A model generated the notes under the pieces. That model saw only the letters and a list, made by a program, of their open reading frames with translations. It was not told the DNA's origin and did not search any database. Source: Brachionus manjavacas (Eukaryota; Rotifera; Eurotatoria; Ploima; Brachionidae). Taken from it: a DNA stretch of 64,000 nucleotides. Shown piece by piece: positions 1 through 12,615 of this stretch. The stretch is from positions 3,286,001 through 3,350,000 of the forward strand of contig JAHQIY010000006.1 of assembly GCA_019054805.1 (NCBI GenBank), given 5' to 3'. The translations under genes and the position numbers were made by a program. How positions within the stretch are numbered: position 1 is the stretch's first letter; each line of letters starts with the position of its first letter.

Positions 1-2953
1 CTTGTACTGATAAGTTTTTTATTTTTTTTTTAAGACTTAATCAAGTGCAATTATTTAGATGAAAATTTAATCCAAAAAAATAGAATCGTAAAATTTAAAT
101 TTTTTTTTCAAATTAAACTATTCACTGAATTTGAATCAATTTCTGCTCTGATATTCCCTAACAAATCATGCCAAGGTCAATAGACAACATTTTGATCATA
201 ATCGTCCGTGAACGTGAACTAAGGTTCTTAATTCGTCAATAAAATAATAATTTTGGATACACTTATTCGCAAAAAGAATATGGTATTTTTCAAAATTAGC
301 TTTTCAAAAATTCAAAACAGTCTTTTAAAAATTTTAAATTAATGTCTTAAACAAGTAAACTTCTTTGTTTGAAATAAAAAAATTCTATTATGAAAAAATA
401 AATATGAAAATGTCTAAATAAGTTTGAAAAAATTATTTGATTATTTAAAGATCCTTGTTTTTTCTCTTTGAATTTTTTTATTTAATTTATTTTCCAATAA
501 TTAAATAAAATCTGTTAAGTTTTAAAAATGCATTTAAAGCAAAATTTAATCAAATCCATATTAATCGAATTATTGAAAATAGTGACAAGTCGCTTTTCAA
601 TAGAAATTAAAAATAAATACTTAAAATCTATTGAGGAAAGAGCTGGATTTCGAACAAAAATTTGTGATGTGTTTGTTGTTCTTGAAAAATCGATGTTTTT
701 AGTTATCTGTAAAGTATATTAAAAATGTTTAACCAAGGATTCAATTTACTTAAATAAAGGTTCAGATCAATTTCACCGGTATACTGAATGGATGAATGGA
801 TGAATTAATCCATGTTAGCAGTAAAATTCTATGAAACTAGAATAAGTGAATTGAAATGCATATTTGTTCTCTTAGAGCTCAAAATCGATCTTTAAATGAA
901 ATTAATTTGATCGATTTTTTTCCTGATGTTTTTTTTAAACAAGACTCCAATCTGCATGATGCAGTCATTCTAAATGATTGTTCTAATAGGAAAAGTTGTT
1001 TATTCAAAGAAAACAAGCTACCTTCTAGGATTTATTTCTTGAGCAAAATAAATTACAAGTTATTGATTGTGTAGAAATTAATATGATAACCATTTTTTTC
1101 TTATCCACATAAAGCGAGCACTTTGTATAAATAAATAATACTAAGCACACTAAAACTTACAATTATAAAAAATTAGTTCAAAAAAATGCCTAGAGTCAAA
1201 CTTTAAACAATTAAGCTAAATTACTTGTTTAACCTATGAAAAAAAGTCGAGTTATCTATCAAAAACTTGGATTAAAATGCCAAGATTTTGAAAAAAATTT
1301 AATTCTTACCTCAGACGGTGTTGGATTTTCAAAAAAAAACATATTTCATATTGGAAGGTTGTTGTAATTTTAATCGAAAATGAACAGCTTGAGAACATTA
1401 AATGCCTGTAGAATAAAATGAGAATTTTTGTGATGCCTAGACTTGATATAAAATGCTTCCTAATCTAATTTGAGAGCTTTTCAATTTTTTATTAAATATC
1501 AAATTACTTTTGTCTAATAATCTTTTGAATAGGGCGCTGGAAGATAAATGTTTTTATTTAAGAAATTTTAACAAAAACAAGTAGCTTTTACATTTTAATT
1601 TACTTGCGTCAATATTTCTATTCTGAAATATGGCTTTGAATAGAAAACTAGCGTTTTTGAGATTAAATGCCTTTCTAACAAGCTAATTTAATTTAGCATA
1701 AATTTTAATTTGTATTTTTTTTTGTAAATTTAAATTTCATTACAAAGAAGGATTCCAAATGAAAGCTTGATCTAAAGGCAAATCTTTGATTTAACAAATA
1801 TTTCAATTCGACGCTTCCTTTATTTATGTTCTTGGAAAAAATCACTGCTCCAGAGAAATAGCGTGTAAGTCCGATGACGTAATCAAGGATGTGCTATCTA
1901 TTTAAGATAGATTTTTTTTGTTTAGTAGAGTAGAAAAATATTCCTAATAAAGCTACTTTTTAGAATCAGAATTTGTATTCTGGTTGATGAAAGTTGTGTA
2001 ATATTTTATAAATGATTATACTCGTTCGAAGGAAATAAATAATTAATCTCAAGCTTTTGAATTGGCTTCAGACAATATTTCCAATATTTTAAACTATTTT
2101 TGCTTAATAATTAATTTACCTTGTTTGTTGATTATCGTTCTTGAGCCTAAAACTTAGATACTCATTTTTCTCTTAAATACTTCCCACATTCACTATCTCT
2201 AACAAAGCATTCTTTTAATATATCAATTGTTTAATTTAAACCGCGCTCATTCTTTTTCCATTATATTTTAAACTTAAATTTTAAACAATAAAAATTTAAA
2301 CTTACCAATTGATAATCAATGTCTAGATATTGAAAAAATACAGATGCCTCGATCAATTTAAAATTTTAAATCAAATATCAGCCATGAAGTTTGCATAATT
2401 AATATTATATAATTTATTTTGGCTAAAAATCTAATAAATTGAAATAGTTTTTGATTAATTTTTTAGGCTTAATTGAAAAAAAAATTTAAAGAAAACTCTA
2501 TTTACTAGCTTGATTTTTAAAAAAGCTCTTTTTTTATGAATTGATTAAAATTGCAAAAGGAAATTTTTTTGCTTCTTTAAAAGATCTCAATAAAAAGTAA
2601 ATCTCGACGATGAATTTAGGTTATTCTAATTTTTAGATTTTCAAAACACATTGGCTTCATTTTTATAAATTGAATTGAATTAAAAAAATTCTAATAATTA
2701 ATATGTTTTTGGTCGATTTCAAATTAATTATTTAGAACATCTTTTCTTTTTGAACTTGATGACTTGAATCTAAAAGAATCGAAAAGGTTTTAATTTTAGA
2801 GCAATTTTGATCAAAATAATATGCTTTTTGTTTAAATGGTTAGAAATTATTGAATGAAGGCCGATTCAAGTTTTTTTTTAAACATTTTTATTTTGAATAT
2901 TTTATTTAGATTAAAAATTGAAGAGAATTTTATAAGCTTCTAGTGTTGAAAAT
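1..2953. other. Intergenic, no gene recognised
   Basis: Very AT-rich sequence with many A and T runs. Short open frames at 528-722 and 856-1074 (+) have low-complexity products with no family resemblance and no splice partners that I could find. I see no RNA gene or mobile element that I can support here. Confidence 0.6.
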
Positions 2954-4759
2954 CTAATAGTTATCTTGATTACCGACTATGGTTTTTCTTAAATCAAGCT
3001 TTATGTGATTAACGTTTTTGCAAGCGTTGGCATATTTCATCTGATATTCTTTAACTAGAGTTTCACTTTTGAATTCATCAATATTTATATAGCAGCCCTG
3101 AATGATAAAAATTAATGAAAACCTTCGTTAAACCTTGATAAAAAGTTTTTTTCCTACTTGAAAATGTCGAATACCATCATTCGGTATAAAGCTGTTTCTT
3201 GCGTGCAAAATTCTTCGATTATTGAAACAAGCCACTTCGCCTGGTTTCAGTCTGTATTCAATCTAGTAAGGAAAAATTTAAACCGATGTCATTTTATTAA
3301 ATATTCAATTATTTATTTTAAAATTTTTAATGAAAAAAAAATTGTTTTTTTGTTTAATTTTGTTCGACTTCAGTCTGTCAAGTCTAAAAGTTTCTTCTTT
3401 TCTTAATTATACCCAATACAAAATCAAGTGTAATATAAGTTTTGAATCATAATTTTTTTTTATTAAAGAGAAAAACAAAACTTAAACAAAAAAAACTTAC
3501 CGGTTTATCGTATGAATAAATAAGTTTTGCAAATTCAATGTAAGCTTTGTAATAGGATTTGATTTCTTCCTTTAGAATTTTTTAATAAAAATAAAACTTT
3601 ATTTTTTTTTAATTACTGTTGACAAGTTAGCCAAAGGTCCCTCGAAAGGTGGTGCCCAATTTACAGCCACTATCTTATTTGGTAAAATAAAATCTTTCTT
3701 TTGTTCTAAATTAAATATTACTCTTTGCCTATGATTTAAAACAATGTGTGGTCTTTGATAGACCATGTAAACAGGTCTTGCTCTTTCGATGTGAATTTTT
3801 TGGAACGTCGCTGGTATTTTAGTCAAAGTTAAAAACAGATCTGGATGTTTGTGTCGAAATATTTCGGCTATATGAAATGCGTCAGCAAATATCGATTCAC
3901 CACCGATAATTTGCCGATCAAATCTTGAAATTTTTGATATTTGAATTTCTAAAATTTGCTTTAAATTCTGATTTACTTAAGGCAATGCAAAAGTTGAATT
4001 CCTGGTGCTGATTCATAGTACATTAAATCCATATGAAATTCAAGACCCGCACTAGAGTAGGCTATATTGATTGGATTTTTATCTACTTTAACATCAAATA
4101 ATTGATCATAAATTGTACTTTGAATTGGTGCTATGAGCTCTGCGAGATTTTTTATCATATCCTTTTCAATTGGCAAATTTTTGACAATCGTCAAACCGTA
4201 TAACATCATATCTTTAAGCCATCTAAAAAATTTTTTAAGATTGGAAATTAATTTTCAGTAAAATTAAAATACTCGAATATTTTAGTCTCATTGCGATATC
4301 CAGATGAACTAACTAAATCTAGATAGTCGAAAAATTTGATTTCTTCACAAGGTATATACCTATCACCATTTTCTAATTCTGATGGATTATTATTGATCAA
4401 AAATTCTAAAGGAAGAACTGAGTCTGGTTGCTTTGAATTTACATTCCACTTTATAACTACACAATCATCTTTTTCTTTAACAGAGTCAATTGATAACTCT
4501 TGAGGAACATTTTGAATCGAAATAATTCGTTGACCAGTACCAATTTGTCGGCTATGTTCAGACTGACAGTTAAATCGAAGCCAATGAGGGTCAAAACTTG
4601 AAAAATTTGGCAAAATTTCTTCTAAATTTTTGAAAACTAAGCTTACCATAATAATTTTTCTTTTTTGTCAATCGAGACAATTAGTTCCAGTGATGTTTTG
4701 TTATTTTTGACATCAATTATTTTTACACGATTTTTACTAGATTTAGATTGAGATTCAAT
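2954..4759 (-). CDS. Gamma-butyrobetaine dioxygenase-like protein, copy A (5' end incomplete)
   Basis: Fe(II)/2-oxoglutarate oxygenase of the BBOX/TMLHE family, which hydroxylates gamma-butyrobetaine or trimethyllysine in carnitine synthesis. Exons read leftwards: 4759-4647, 4596-4273, 4222-3977, then smaller ones to the TAG at 2954-2956. The frame gives an N-terminal domain (FDPHWLRFNCQ), the catalytic HxD in EFHMDLMYYES, the 'PHIVLNHRQ' block, the distal iron His in RRILHARNSF and the 2OG-binding Arg in GIRHFQGCY. The first exon upstream of the acceptor at 4761-4760 was not found, so the start is missing. Its exon pattern matches the neighbouring copy B, which points to tandem duplication. 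The N-terminal zinc-site cysteines of vertebrate BBOX are mostly replaced (NCQSEHSR). Whether the substrate is butyrobetaine or trimethyllysine cannot be read from sequence. Confidence 0.85.
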
Positions 4760-5438
4760 CTGAAAAGAAATAAAATTATTAAGTAATGAAATTGCTTAAT
4801 TATTAAGTAAAAAACTCTACTTTGCCAAAAATGGACCTATTTACCAGGTTGTTATTTGAGATTTGTCTCAAAATTGATAGTTTTTTTAACATTTTAAAAA
4901 AATAAAATAATATTTTAAATTGACTGATTTTTTTTTCTTGATTTAAACATAGATCTGAGTTCCAAAGTCTACCATTTAGACTAATTAGGCGTTTATAAAT
5001 TAATGGTTTCAAAGTCTATCATTTACTGTACTTAAAGTAACAAAATAATGAAACAAATTGCTAAATTTTAAATCAATTCAGACTATTTCAAAAGCTATTT
5101 TTGAAAAATTAGCACGATTTTTCGAATGTGAAGGTTTAAAATTTTACAAATATAAAAAGAGCTACTTTTTCTAATTTTTATTTTCATCAAAAAAATTAAG
5201 AATATTTGCTCGATGATGAAAGCTTTGAACGAGATTGGTTATTTTTCAGGACGCAATACTGATTCAAACTTTGAGTTCGAGTTGGTTTTGTGGACTGATC
5301 AAAGACTGAGATGATCGTTAAGATTATGAGATCTGAGAGCAATTAAACTTTAAATTCTTTTATTTAAAATTAATAAAAAAAGTAATTAAAATAAATCTTA
5401 GATTTCTAAAATAAAAATTCAAATTGTCCTATAATAAA

Positions 5439-7078
5439 TTAGTTGTAATCATTGTTGCCAACATTGGTATTCAAGAGTTGTAAGCTGCTAATATCAACAG
5501 ATTGATTTATGACAATATCTTGATCTTTATTATTTCGTGTGTATTCTCGGGCCAATACCTCGCTTTTAAATTCATCCATGGTCAAGTAGCATCCCTTTAA
5601 AAAAAAGTATTTAAAAAAATTTTAAAATTATTTAGTGTGTCGAATCTCATTACTTGGAAATGTCTTGATCCTTTTGGTTGCTTGAAACCATTACGAGAAT
5701 GGAAAAATCTTCTGTTGTTGAAACAAACAACTTCACCTGGATTGAGTCTGATGGCAGTCTTTAAAAAATAAATAGAAATTTTAAATCATTTGACTAAAAT
5801 TAAAATTACAATGTTCGATTCATCATTAACTGCTTTGTAAAACTCAAGATAAGCTTCGTAGTAAGCTTTTACTTCATCCTGAAAAGACATAAATGACAAA
5901 AATTAATTTTTTGTCAGTGCCAAAAATTACCTCGGTCAAGTTTCTGAGCGGACCTTCATTCGCTGGTCCCCAGTTAACACCGATTATCTTAATTAATTTT
6001 TCTTATTTAAAAAAATTATTAGAAAATTTTAGAATAATTACTTTTTGTCTGTGATTTAAAACAATATGAGGTTTAGAATGTTGGATGAAAATCTTTCGTC
6101 CTCTATGGTTGTGGATTTTCTGGAACGAAGCTGGAATTTTAGTCAAAACATCGAACAATCTTGGATGATCGCGTCTGAATTTTTCAGCAACCTGAAAACC
6201 ATCGACAAATAAGGTCTCTCCTCCAACAACTGACTCATCAAATCTGATTAGAAAAATTAATGCGATTTAATTTTAGAAAAAAAATTAAATTACTTCAAAC
6301 AGTGTAAAAATTGAATTCCAGGTGGCGATTCGTAGTAGACTAAATCATTGTGAAATTCAAGTGGAGCAGCAGAGTATGCCAAATTAACTGGATTAACATC
6401 AACTTTAACATCAAAGATTTCACCATAAATAGTCTTCTCCAACGGAGCTACCAATTCGACCAAATTTCTAACCATATTTTCCCTATTCGGAACATTTTTC
6501 ACCACACATAAACCATATTCGGCCAAATATTTCATCCAGCTTTAGTTAAAAAAATTCAAAATTAATCAAACTAATAGTTAAAAAAATAATTTTAAATACT
6601 CAAAAATTTTGTCTTCATTCTTAATTTCTTTAGAAACAAATTCATTGAAATCAAAAAAGCAGAGATCGTCAACTGTTTCGTAGCGCTTGTCAAAATCAAT
6701 GGCATTCAGAGATGGACTATTGTTAAGCAAGAATTTAATTGAAAGTAAACTGTCACTTTGGTTCGACAACTCGTCCCAAACTATCTTGACAAAATCACCA
6801 TCTCGAGCAGCTGATTTAATTTTCAAGTTAGTCGGCACATTCTTGATTGGCACAGTTCTTTGACCAGTGCTTTTCTCTCTGCTTTTGTCTGACTGACAAT
6901 TAAATCTGAGCCAGTGTGGATTGAACCTAGAGCGTGCTAAATTTTAGACCTTTTTGAACTTTGTTTTTCAATAGAAATATTACTTAAGAACTTTTTGGGT
7001 TCCATTATGATTGACCAATAATTCCAGACAGTCCACTTTGTTGGTCAAATCAATGAGAGTAATGTCTTTTCGACCCAT
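5439..7078 (-). CDS. Gamma-butyrobetaine dioxygenase-like protein, copy B
   Basis: Complete paralogue of copy A and the upstream member of the pair. Eight exons join in phase: 7078-6984, 6926-6600, 6539-6294, 6243-6042, 5987-5931, 5878-5810, 5758-5654, 5594-5439, giving 418 residues, near the usual ~390 for BBOX. It starts MGRKDITLIDL. The N-terminal domain (KFNPHWLRFNCQ) is followed by the double-stranded beta-helix core: HxD in EFHNDLVYYES, a DVKVDVNPVNLAYS block close to vertebrate BBOX, distal His in RRFFHSRNGF, and Arg in GSRHFQGCY. As in copy A, the vertebrate NCxCxxC zinc cluster is reduced to one Cys (NCQSDKSR). Introns are about 50-65 nt. It is an oxygenase likely acting in carnitine synthesis; exact substrate is inference. 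Confidence 0.88.
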
Positions 7079-10032
7079 TATTAATAAAGTATAAATAATA
7101 ACTAGCTTTTAGATCTATAATTGATAAATTATTAAAAGAATAAGTGAAATTTTAAACAAATTTTAGCTTTAAGTTGCTATTTATACAAGGGTATAATAAT
7201 AGCATAAGAAAGCGTCTTTGAAAGCGCTCGGTGTAACTATCCTTTGTATGAAATATGTGCTGCGTGATTTTTATGTGTTCAAAAAGATGTTCTAGCTATG
7301 TCTCTGCATAATTTATGGGATGCCAAAGATTTTGTTGAAGCAAAAATTGATTCTCTACTTTAGCCGAGAACCAACCACTTATATACTGTTCTCGATAAAT
7401 GGTGAGAAAATGTTCAGCCGTAAAGAAAGCTAGTTCGGCTCAAAAATCCTCATCTTGTGAATTAAATGCACAATTAAGTATTTGAAAAATAATCTTTGAT
7501 AACCATTCAATTTTGTTGACTACCATTTGAGAAAATGTAAACTGGATACGAAAGTTGTTCATTCCTATGAACGGATATGAACACTTTTGTTGCATGCCAC
7601 AAATATTTTGAAAAACTCCTCATTGAATAAACCAAGCAAATTTCTAAATTTAGTGCCGTCTTTGTGACAATGAAAAAAAATCAAATTTTTAATCTTTAAA
7701 AAAGCAACCGATTTTTTTAATTTGCCAAGTCGACTTTTTTTTTGCTTAAAAACACTTTTTCCTTGGAATCTTTGGCATACATAAAAATTGATTTTTTACA
7801 TGATCTAAGAGTACACATAAGACAAAAAATAAAAGATCTAGGTTTTTGATTTTTTTACCAAGAAAGCTTTGTTTTGTAAATAAAATAAATTTAAAATCAT
7901 TCGGTCCATTTTATCCCAAAACATCCTAGAGATTATTAATTTTTTTATCCCTCCCAAATTTTTAGATAAGCTTAGGAAAAATTTGCATTGCATTTTTGAA
8001 AAATTTGCAAAATTTTAAAAATCTGAAAGCGCAGTTTTTAATCTTTAAGAGATTCTTGTTTCAGATAAGTTAAAAATATTAATATTTATTTAACACGTTT
8101 AGAAATAAGCAAGTTTTTATTCTTAATCTGGATGATAATTTCTAATTTGGTCTATTTTAAAAATTAAAAGATTACCAAAAAATTTCATAGAAATTGGTAT
8201 CCATGATTAAACTAAATTATCATGTTGTAAAGAAAAATTGATTGAATTTAGTGAGCATATTTTTGAAAATTATTGATTAAAATTTAAATAAGAATAAAAC
8301 GATCAAAACAATTTCGATTTTAATTTTTTTTAATTTAAATATTCAAATTTAATTAGCAATTTAGTAATAGTAATGATGATATATTTTAACTTAATTTAAT
8401 TCATTTTCTAAAATTTTATTTTTCATTAATCGCTTGTTAGTTTAATTTATATCAGTATCAGATCAGTTTAAGAAGCAAGTAGTATTTATTGATGCTAACA
8501 TCACTAAAAAAATTAATTAAAAAAAATAAATTTTTAGATAAAAAATCTCGGTTTTAATGCATAGTGTTAGTATGAGTATTTAATGTTTTTAAAATTCAAC
8601 CCCTTTGATAGCTTTGCCGCTTATTCAAATCGTTCCAAAAAATGATCATGCTCCTCTTATCTAGAGCAATGGATGGTAGTTAGTCAAAGGCTGTTCTAAT
8701 CTTTTGTTTCTATTCTCCCAAATAAATAATGGTGATGTTGTAAGTTGGTTTTGTTTGAAATCATAAACCTATGTCCTTTCAAATTGTCAGTTTGAGCTGA
8801 ATTATTATACAGGGAATATCTTCATCAAAATTAATTTAGGCTTTATGGAAAAAATTAAGAGAATCATAGATATTTTAAAGATTTTTTTAATGTCATTTCC
8901 ACCATAATCAGACAAAAATTTAATTGGAATACTGAAAAAAAAAAGTTGTTTTTGATTTTTAAATTAAAATAACTGTATCAAAATGTCAATAATTTATAGG
9001 CATCTGTCAAGCGTTAATTTATAAGGATTGCTTCAGTGATACGATGAATTTCACTATTTTTTGTTGCATTGAGTCAGATTTTAAGTAAATTATTGTAAAT
9101 TCACCATGATTTATGAAAAGTTTGATAGAAAAATCAAAATTTTTTGATAAAAATTTTTAAAATAACATTACTGTTAAATACAATGGAACTTTCTTAAATT
9201 AAGCAAAAAAGAAAAATTAACGATATTTCTAAAAGGTTTTGTGAAAAAAATCTAAATTTGTTTGACATTTTTTGTTCAAAATTTTATTAATTCTAATTAC
9301 ATATTATTACCTCTTCAAATTTTTATTATTTTAAAAAGAGATAATTATCGTTATTTTATCTGTGAACTTATTCAAATTTTCAAAAATTTTTTTTTAAGTC
9401 AATTCCACCATAACTGGACAAATATAAAAAGATAATTTAACTATTTTGATTTATAAATTCTGTAATTAAATTAAAAAATAGCGATTTTTTAAATTTCAAG
9501 ATCATTGTGATTAAATGGCTGAAAACAAATTAGGTTTATTGGCCATTTTTTTATTCAAATTCATTGATTAATTAAACAAGTCAAATTTCGGTTGTTTATT
9601 CAATCAATGAGTTTTTATTTTCTATCTTATTCGTATAACCAACTTTTTTATTAATTTTGTTTTGACAAAATTTTTGATAATTTTTGAATGAATTAAGAGT
9701 TTTATTTAATGAAATCTTTAATTATAAAATAAAATTTTAAAATAAAAAAATTATAATATAAATGAAAGTTTTTCAGCATGAATTGTTTTGTCAGAGAAGA
9801 TAAAATCTAGATTTTTATTTCGATATAAAAAATTGATTTATTTTTTAATTTATTAGGTAAGAAATACAACACCTAAAAAATATATTAAGAATTATCAATG
9901 CTGAGATTTAATCAAAAATAGATTAAATTTCGGGAACTGTATAAAATGAGAAATTTGTTAATTTGACCAAAAATTAGAGTAAAACAACACTTCTTCTTGC
10001 TTCTATTAGAAATTTAAAATGGTAAAAAAGCT
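7079..10032. other. Gene desert between BBOX-like and TGN38-like genes
   Basis: About 2.95 kb with no open frame of note and no recognisable RNA gene or transposon. It is rich in A/T homopolymers. The region just above 7078 should hold the copy B promoter, but I see no specific element. Confidence 0.5.
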
Positions 10033-11539
10033 TTAGTTGGCATTTGGCATTGCATCTTGAACATTTTCTATACGTGTATAAACTCGTGAATTAAATCTTC
10101 TTCGATTTGTATGATTTCTACCCTCAATAATTAGCCCAAGTACCTAAAAATTTAACTAAATAAGAGCACCAAAATTAGCTTGATTAATAACTGACCATTT
10201 ATCAAATAAACTAGAAATAGTAAACAAAAAATAAAGATAAGCAAATAAGGTATTCAAAAAAAAATCCAAAGTAAAAATATTTGAAAATCATTAAAGACGA
10301 TAGTAGCGTCTGTTCGGTCGGCCTTCGATCAATATTCCTAATATCTATTAATTTTATTTATGTTAATGGTCATTTTAGTAAAAAAACTAAAAATTTCAAA
10401 AATTACCTTTGCTTTGTTGTGATAAACTACATATGCTGCAATGCAAATTCCAGATATGACCAAAAAATAGGTTAAAAAACCTGAAGACGACTCATCATCG
10501 TAATCATATGGGAATTTGTTTGAATCTTGAAGAATTTATTCATATTTTCATTCAAAATTTAATATCTGATTTTCTAAAAATTACCTGGTGGATTATTTTT
10601 GATATCAACAAATTTAACAGGCGGTTGCATATTGTCATTTTTTTCATTTAATTTTTTTTTTTCTTTATTGGCAAAGTCATCAAAATCTTGTTCATTTAAC
10701 TGATTTTTTTCATCGTTTGCATCATCTTTCTCGTCATTTTCATCATCTTTGTTGCCATCATTTGGATCCTCTTTATTTTCTTCTTTTTGACCATCCTTGT
10801 TACCATCATTTGGATCCTCTTTATTTTCTTCTTTTTGACCATCCTTGTTACCATCATTTGGATCCTCTTTATTTTCTTCTTTTTGACCATCCTTGTTACC
10901 ATCATTTGGATCCTCTTTATTTTCTTCTTTTTGACCATCCTTGTTACCATCATTTGGATCCTCTTTATTTTCTTCTTTTTGACCATCCTTGTTACCATCA
11001 TTTGGATCCTCTTTATTTTCTTCTTTTTGACCATTTATTTCATTGATTTTGGTAGTTGTTATTTGTTTATCTAAAGATGATGTGGTAGTAATATTAGCAG
11101 TTGTAGTAGTAGAAATACTAGAAGTATTTGTATTAACCGGAGATGATGAATTGATTGATAAAAATGTTGTTGTAGTAGTAGTGGTTGTTGAAGAGCTATT
11201 GTTGTAAGCTCCGTTCGAAATATTGCTATTAGAATTGTTATGATTCAGTTGAGGTGCATTTATTTCGGTATCATTTTTTTTGACTTGCAAAGCAGTTGAA
11301 TTAATCTGGACATTTACCGGAATAGGATTTGATGGGGCAACTGTTACTAGGTTCTTGATATTTTGCTCTGCATTTGAATCAGAATTGTTATTTTGGGTTT
11401 TTAGACTAGTATTTGTTTGATCGTTGGGAGAATTTTCATTTTCCGAAATTTCTCGAACAGATCTAAGCTCTATTTTGGTTTGAAGATTGAAAATTAAGAC
11501 AATGACCAATAAATATTTTAAGCTCCATTTATTTTCCAT
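10033..11539 (-). CDS. TGOLN2-like: Trans-Golgi network integral membrane protein (TGN38/46)-like
   Basis: Type I membrane protein rebuilt from three in-phase exons: 11539-10585, 10525-10407, 10143-10033 (394 residues). The first encodes a signal peptide (LLVIVLIFNL near the N-terminus), a long Thr/Ser/Asn-rich luminal domain, and six 16-residue charged repeats beginning GQKEENKEDP. The second holds an acidic DYDDESSSG stretch and one membrane span (GFLTYFLVISGICIAAYVVY). The third is a short basic tail. The span-tail boundary YHNKAKVLGLIIEGR and the tail motif VYTRI (YxxPhi) align with vertebrate TGN38/46, whose HNKRKIIAF...EGKR and YQRL occupy the same places. That family cycles between TGN and plasma membrane through AP-2/AP-1 recognition of YxxPhi. 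Luminal tandem repeats are also typical. Family call is sequence-based; cycling is inferred. Confidence 0.82.
10745..11032 (-). repeat. 48-bp coding minisatellite, six units
   Basis: Six consecutive, nearly identical 48-nt units in frame with the TGN38-like luminal domain, each encoding 16 residues rich in Lys, Glu, Asp and Asn. High nucleotide identity between units suggests recent expansion or homogenisation. Long open frames also appear on the opposite strand here, but only because of the repeat. Confidence 0.95.
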
Positions 11540-12615
11540 TTTAGTATTGTTTAAAAATTACAACATAGAAAATTTTTAAAAAATAAAAATCTAAAACTTC
11601 GAAAATAACCGATAGTAACCATAAACATAGCTATAATTATATAAAAATTTTTGAATTTATTAGCATAAAAGTCGAGCTTTTGGAAAAAAAATAGGTTCAT
11701 TTCTTTATCAGAAATTTAATATAGTTCTTTAGCTATTTTTCACTCATTAAAATATTAATTGAAACAATAATTTATGATTTTTTTTCAAATTCGAAAATAT
11801 AAAAAAATATTTAAAAATAACAATATTTGAAGAAAAGTTAGTTTTGATTTTTTTAATTTTTATATTAAACCTAACATAAATCATTTCAATTTAAGACAAA
11901 TAAAAAAAATATAGCTTAAAATCAATAAATTGATCCTCGAATGCCTATAGTTCTTATTTATTTCAAATGAAAACTAGTTCTTATTTGTTGACAACAATTT
12001 TTCCATATTTGAGAAAAACCAAAAAAATTCGGATTTTTATAGAAAATAAATTTTAATAAAATTTTTGAAATGATTTTAATTTATGTAATTTAGAAATTTT
12101 TGCTGCTTTACAAAGCTTTGTCAAATAATTATAAAAAATTAGCTTAAGGCTTTAAAAACATAGTTTTTTATAAGTAAAAATAAAATTCATAATAAGCCAC
12201 CTTTAGAGTATATTTTAAATAGTTGAAGCATTGCTAATTTTATTCGAAAAGTTTGCTTCGCTGTCAGTTCTCTTTTAAATAATAAATTACTCAAACTAGA
12301 CCTCATTTTAAACTCACTTGATATTTTTTCTTTTTTACAAATATATTTTTAAATTTTAAAAATAAATCTTATGCAAAAAATTTTTATATTTATTTTCAAT
12401 TTTTTAGTTGAAAAAATTTGTTGTGTTTATTGTTAAATTTTGTGATAAGAAAAAAGAACGTGGTCCTAATTTTATTTAAATAAAAAAGATTAGCAGCAAA
12501 ATAAAATTTTGCTGAAAGACAAAAATTGAAATGACAAAAAATAAGTCATCATTATTAAAAATAAAAAAACTCTTACTCTTAAAGAATTGGAATTATTTTT
12601 TGAATAAATTTAAAA
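11540..12615. other. Intergenic between divergent TGN38-like and DBR1 genes
   Basis: About 1.1 kb of AT-rich sequence between two genes transcribed away from each other, so it should contain both promoters. I see no specific element beyond A/T runs. Confidence 0.5.

Noticed and set aside
528..1074. Two small plus-strand ORFs near the window start
   Set aside because: No family resemblance, no splice partners, and chance-length frames for this composition.
10745..11032. Regular array that might be read as CRISPR
   Set aside because: Units are contiguous with no variable spacers, are in frame with a coding exon, and the genome is eukaryotic.
10717..11074. Long plus-strand ORFs with hydrophobic repeats opposite the TGN38-like gene
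   Set aside because: They are reverse-frame shadows of the 48-bp minisatellite; the minus-strand frame has a signal peptide and valid splicing.
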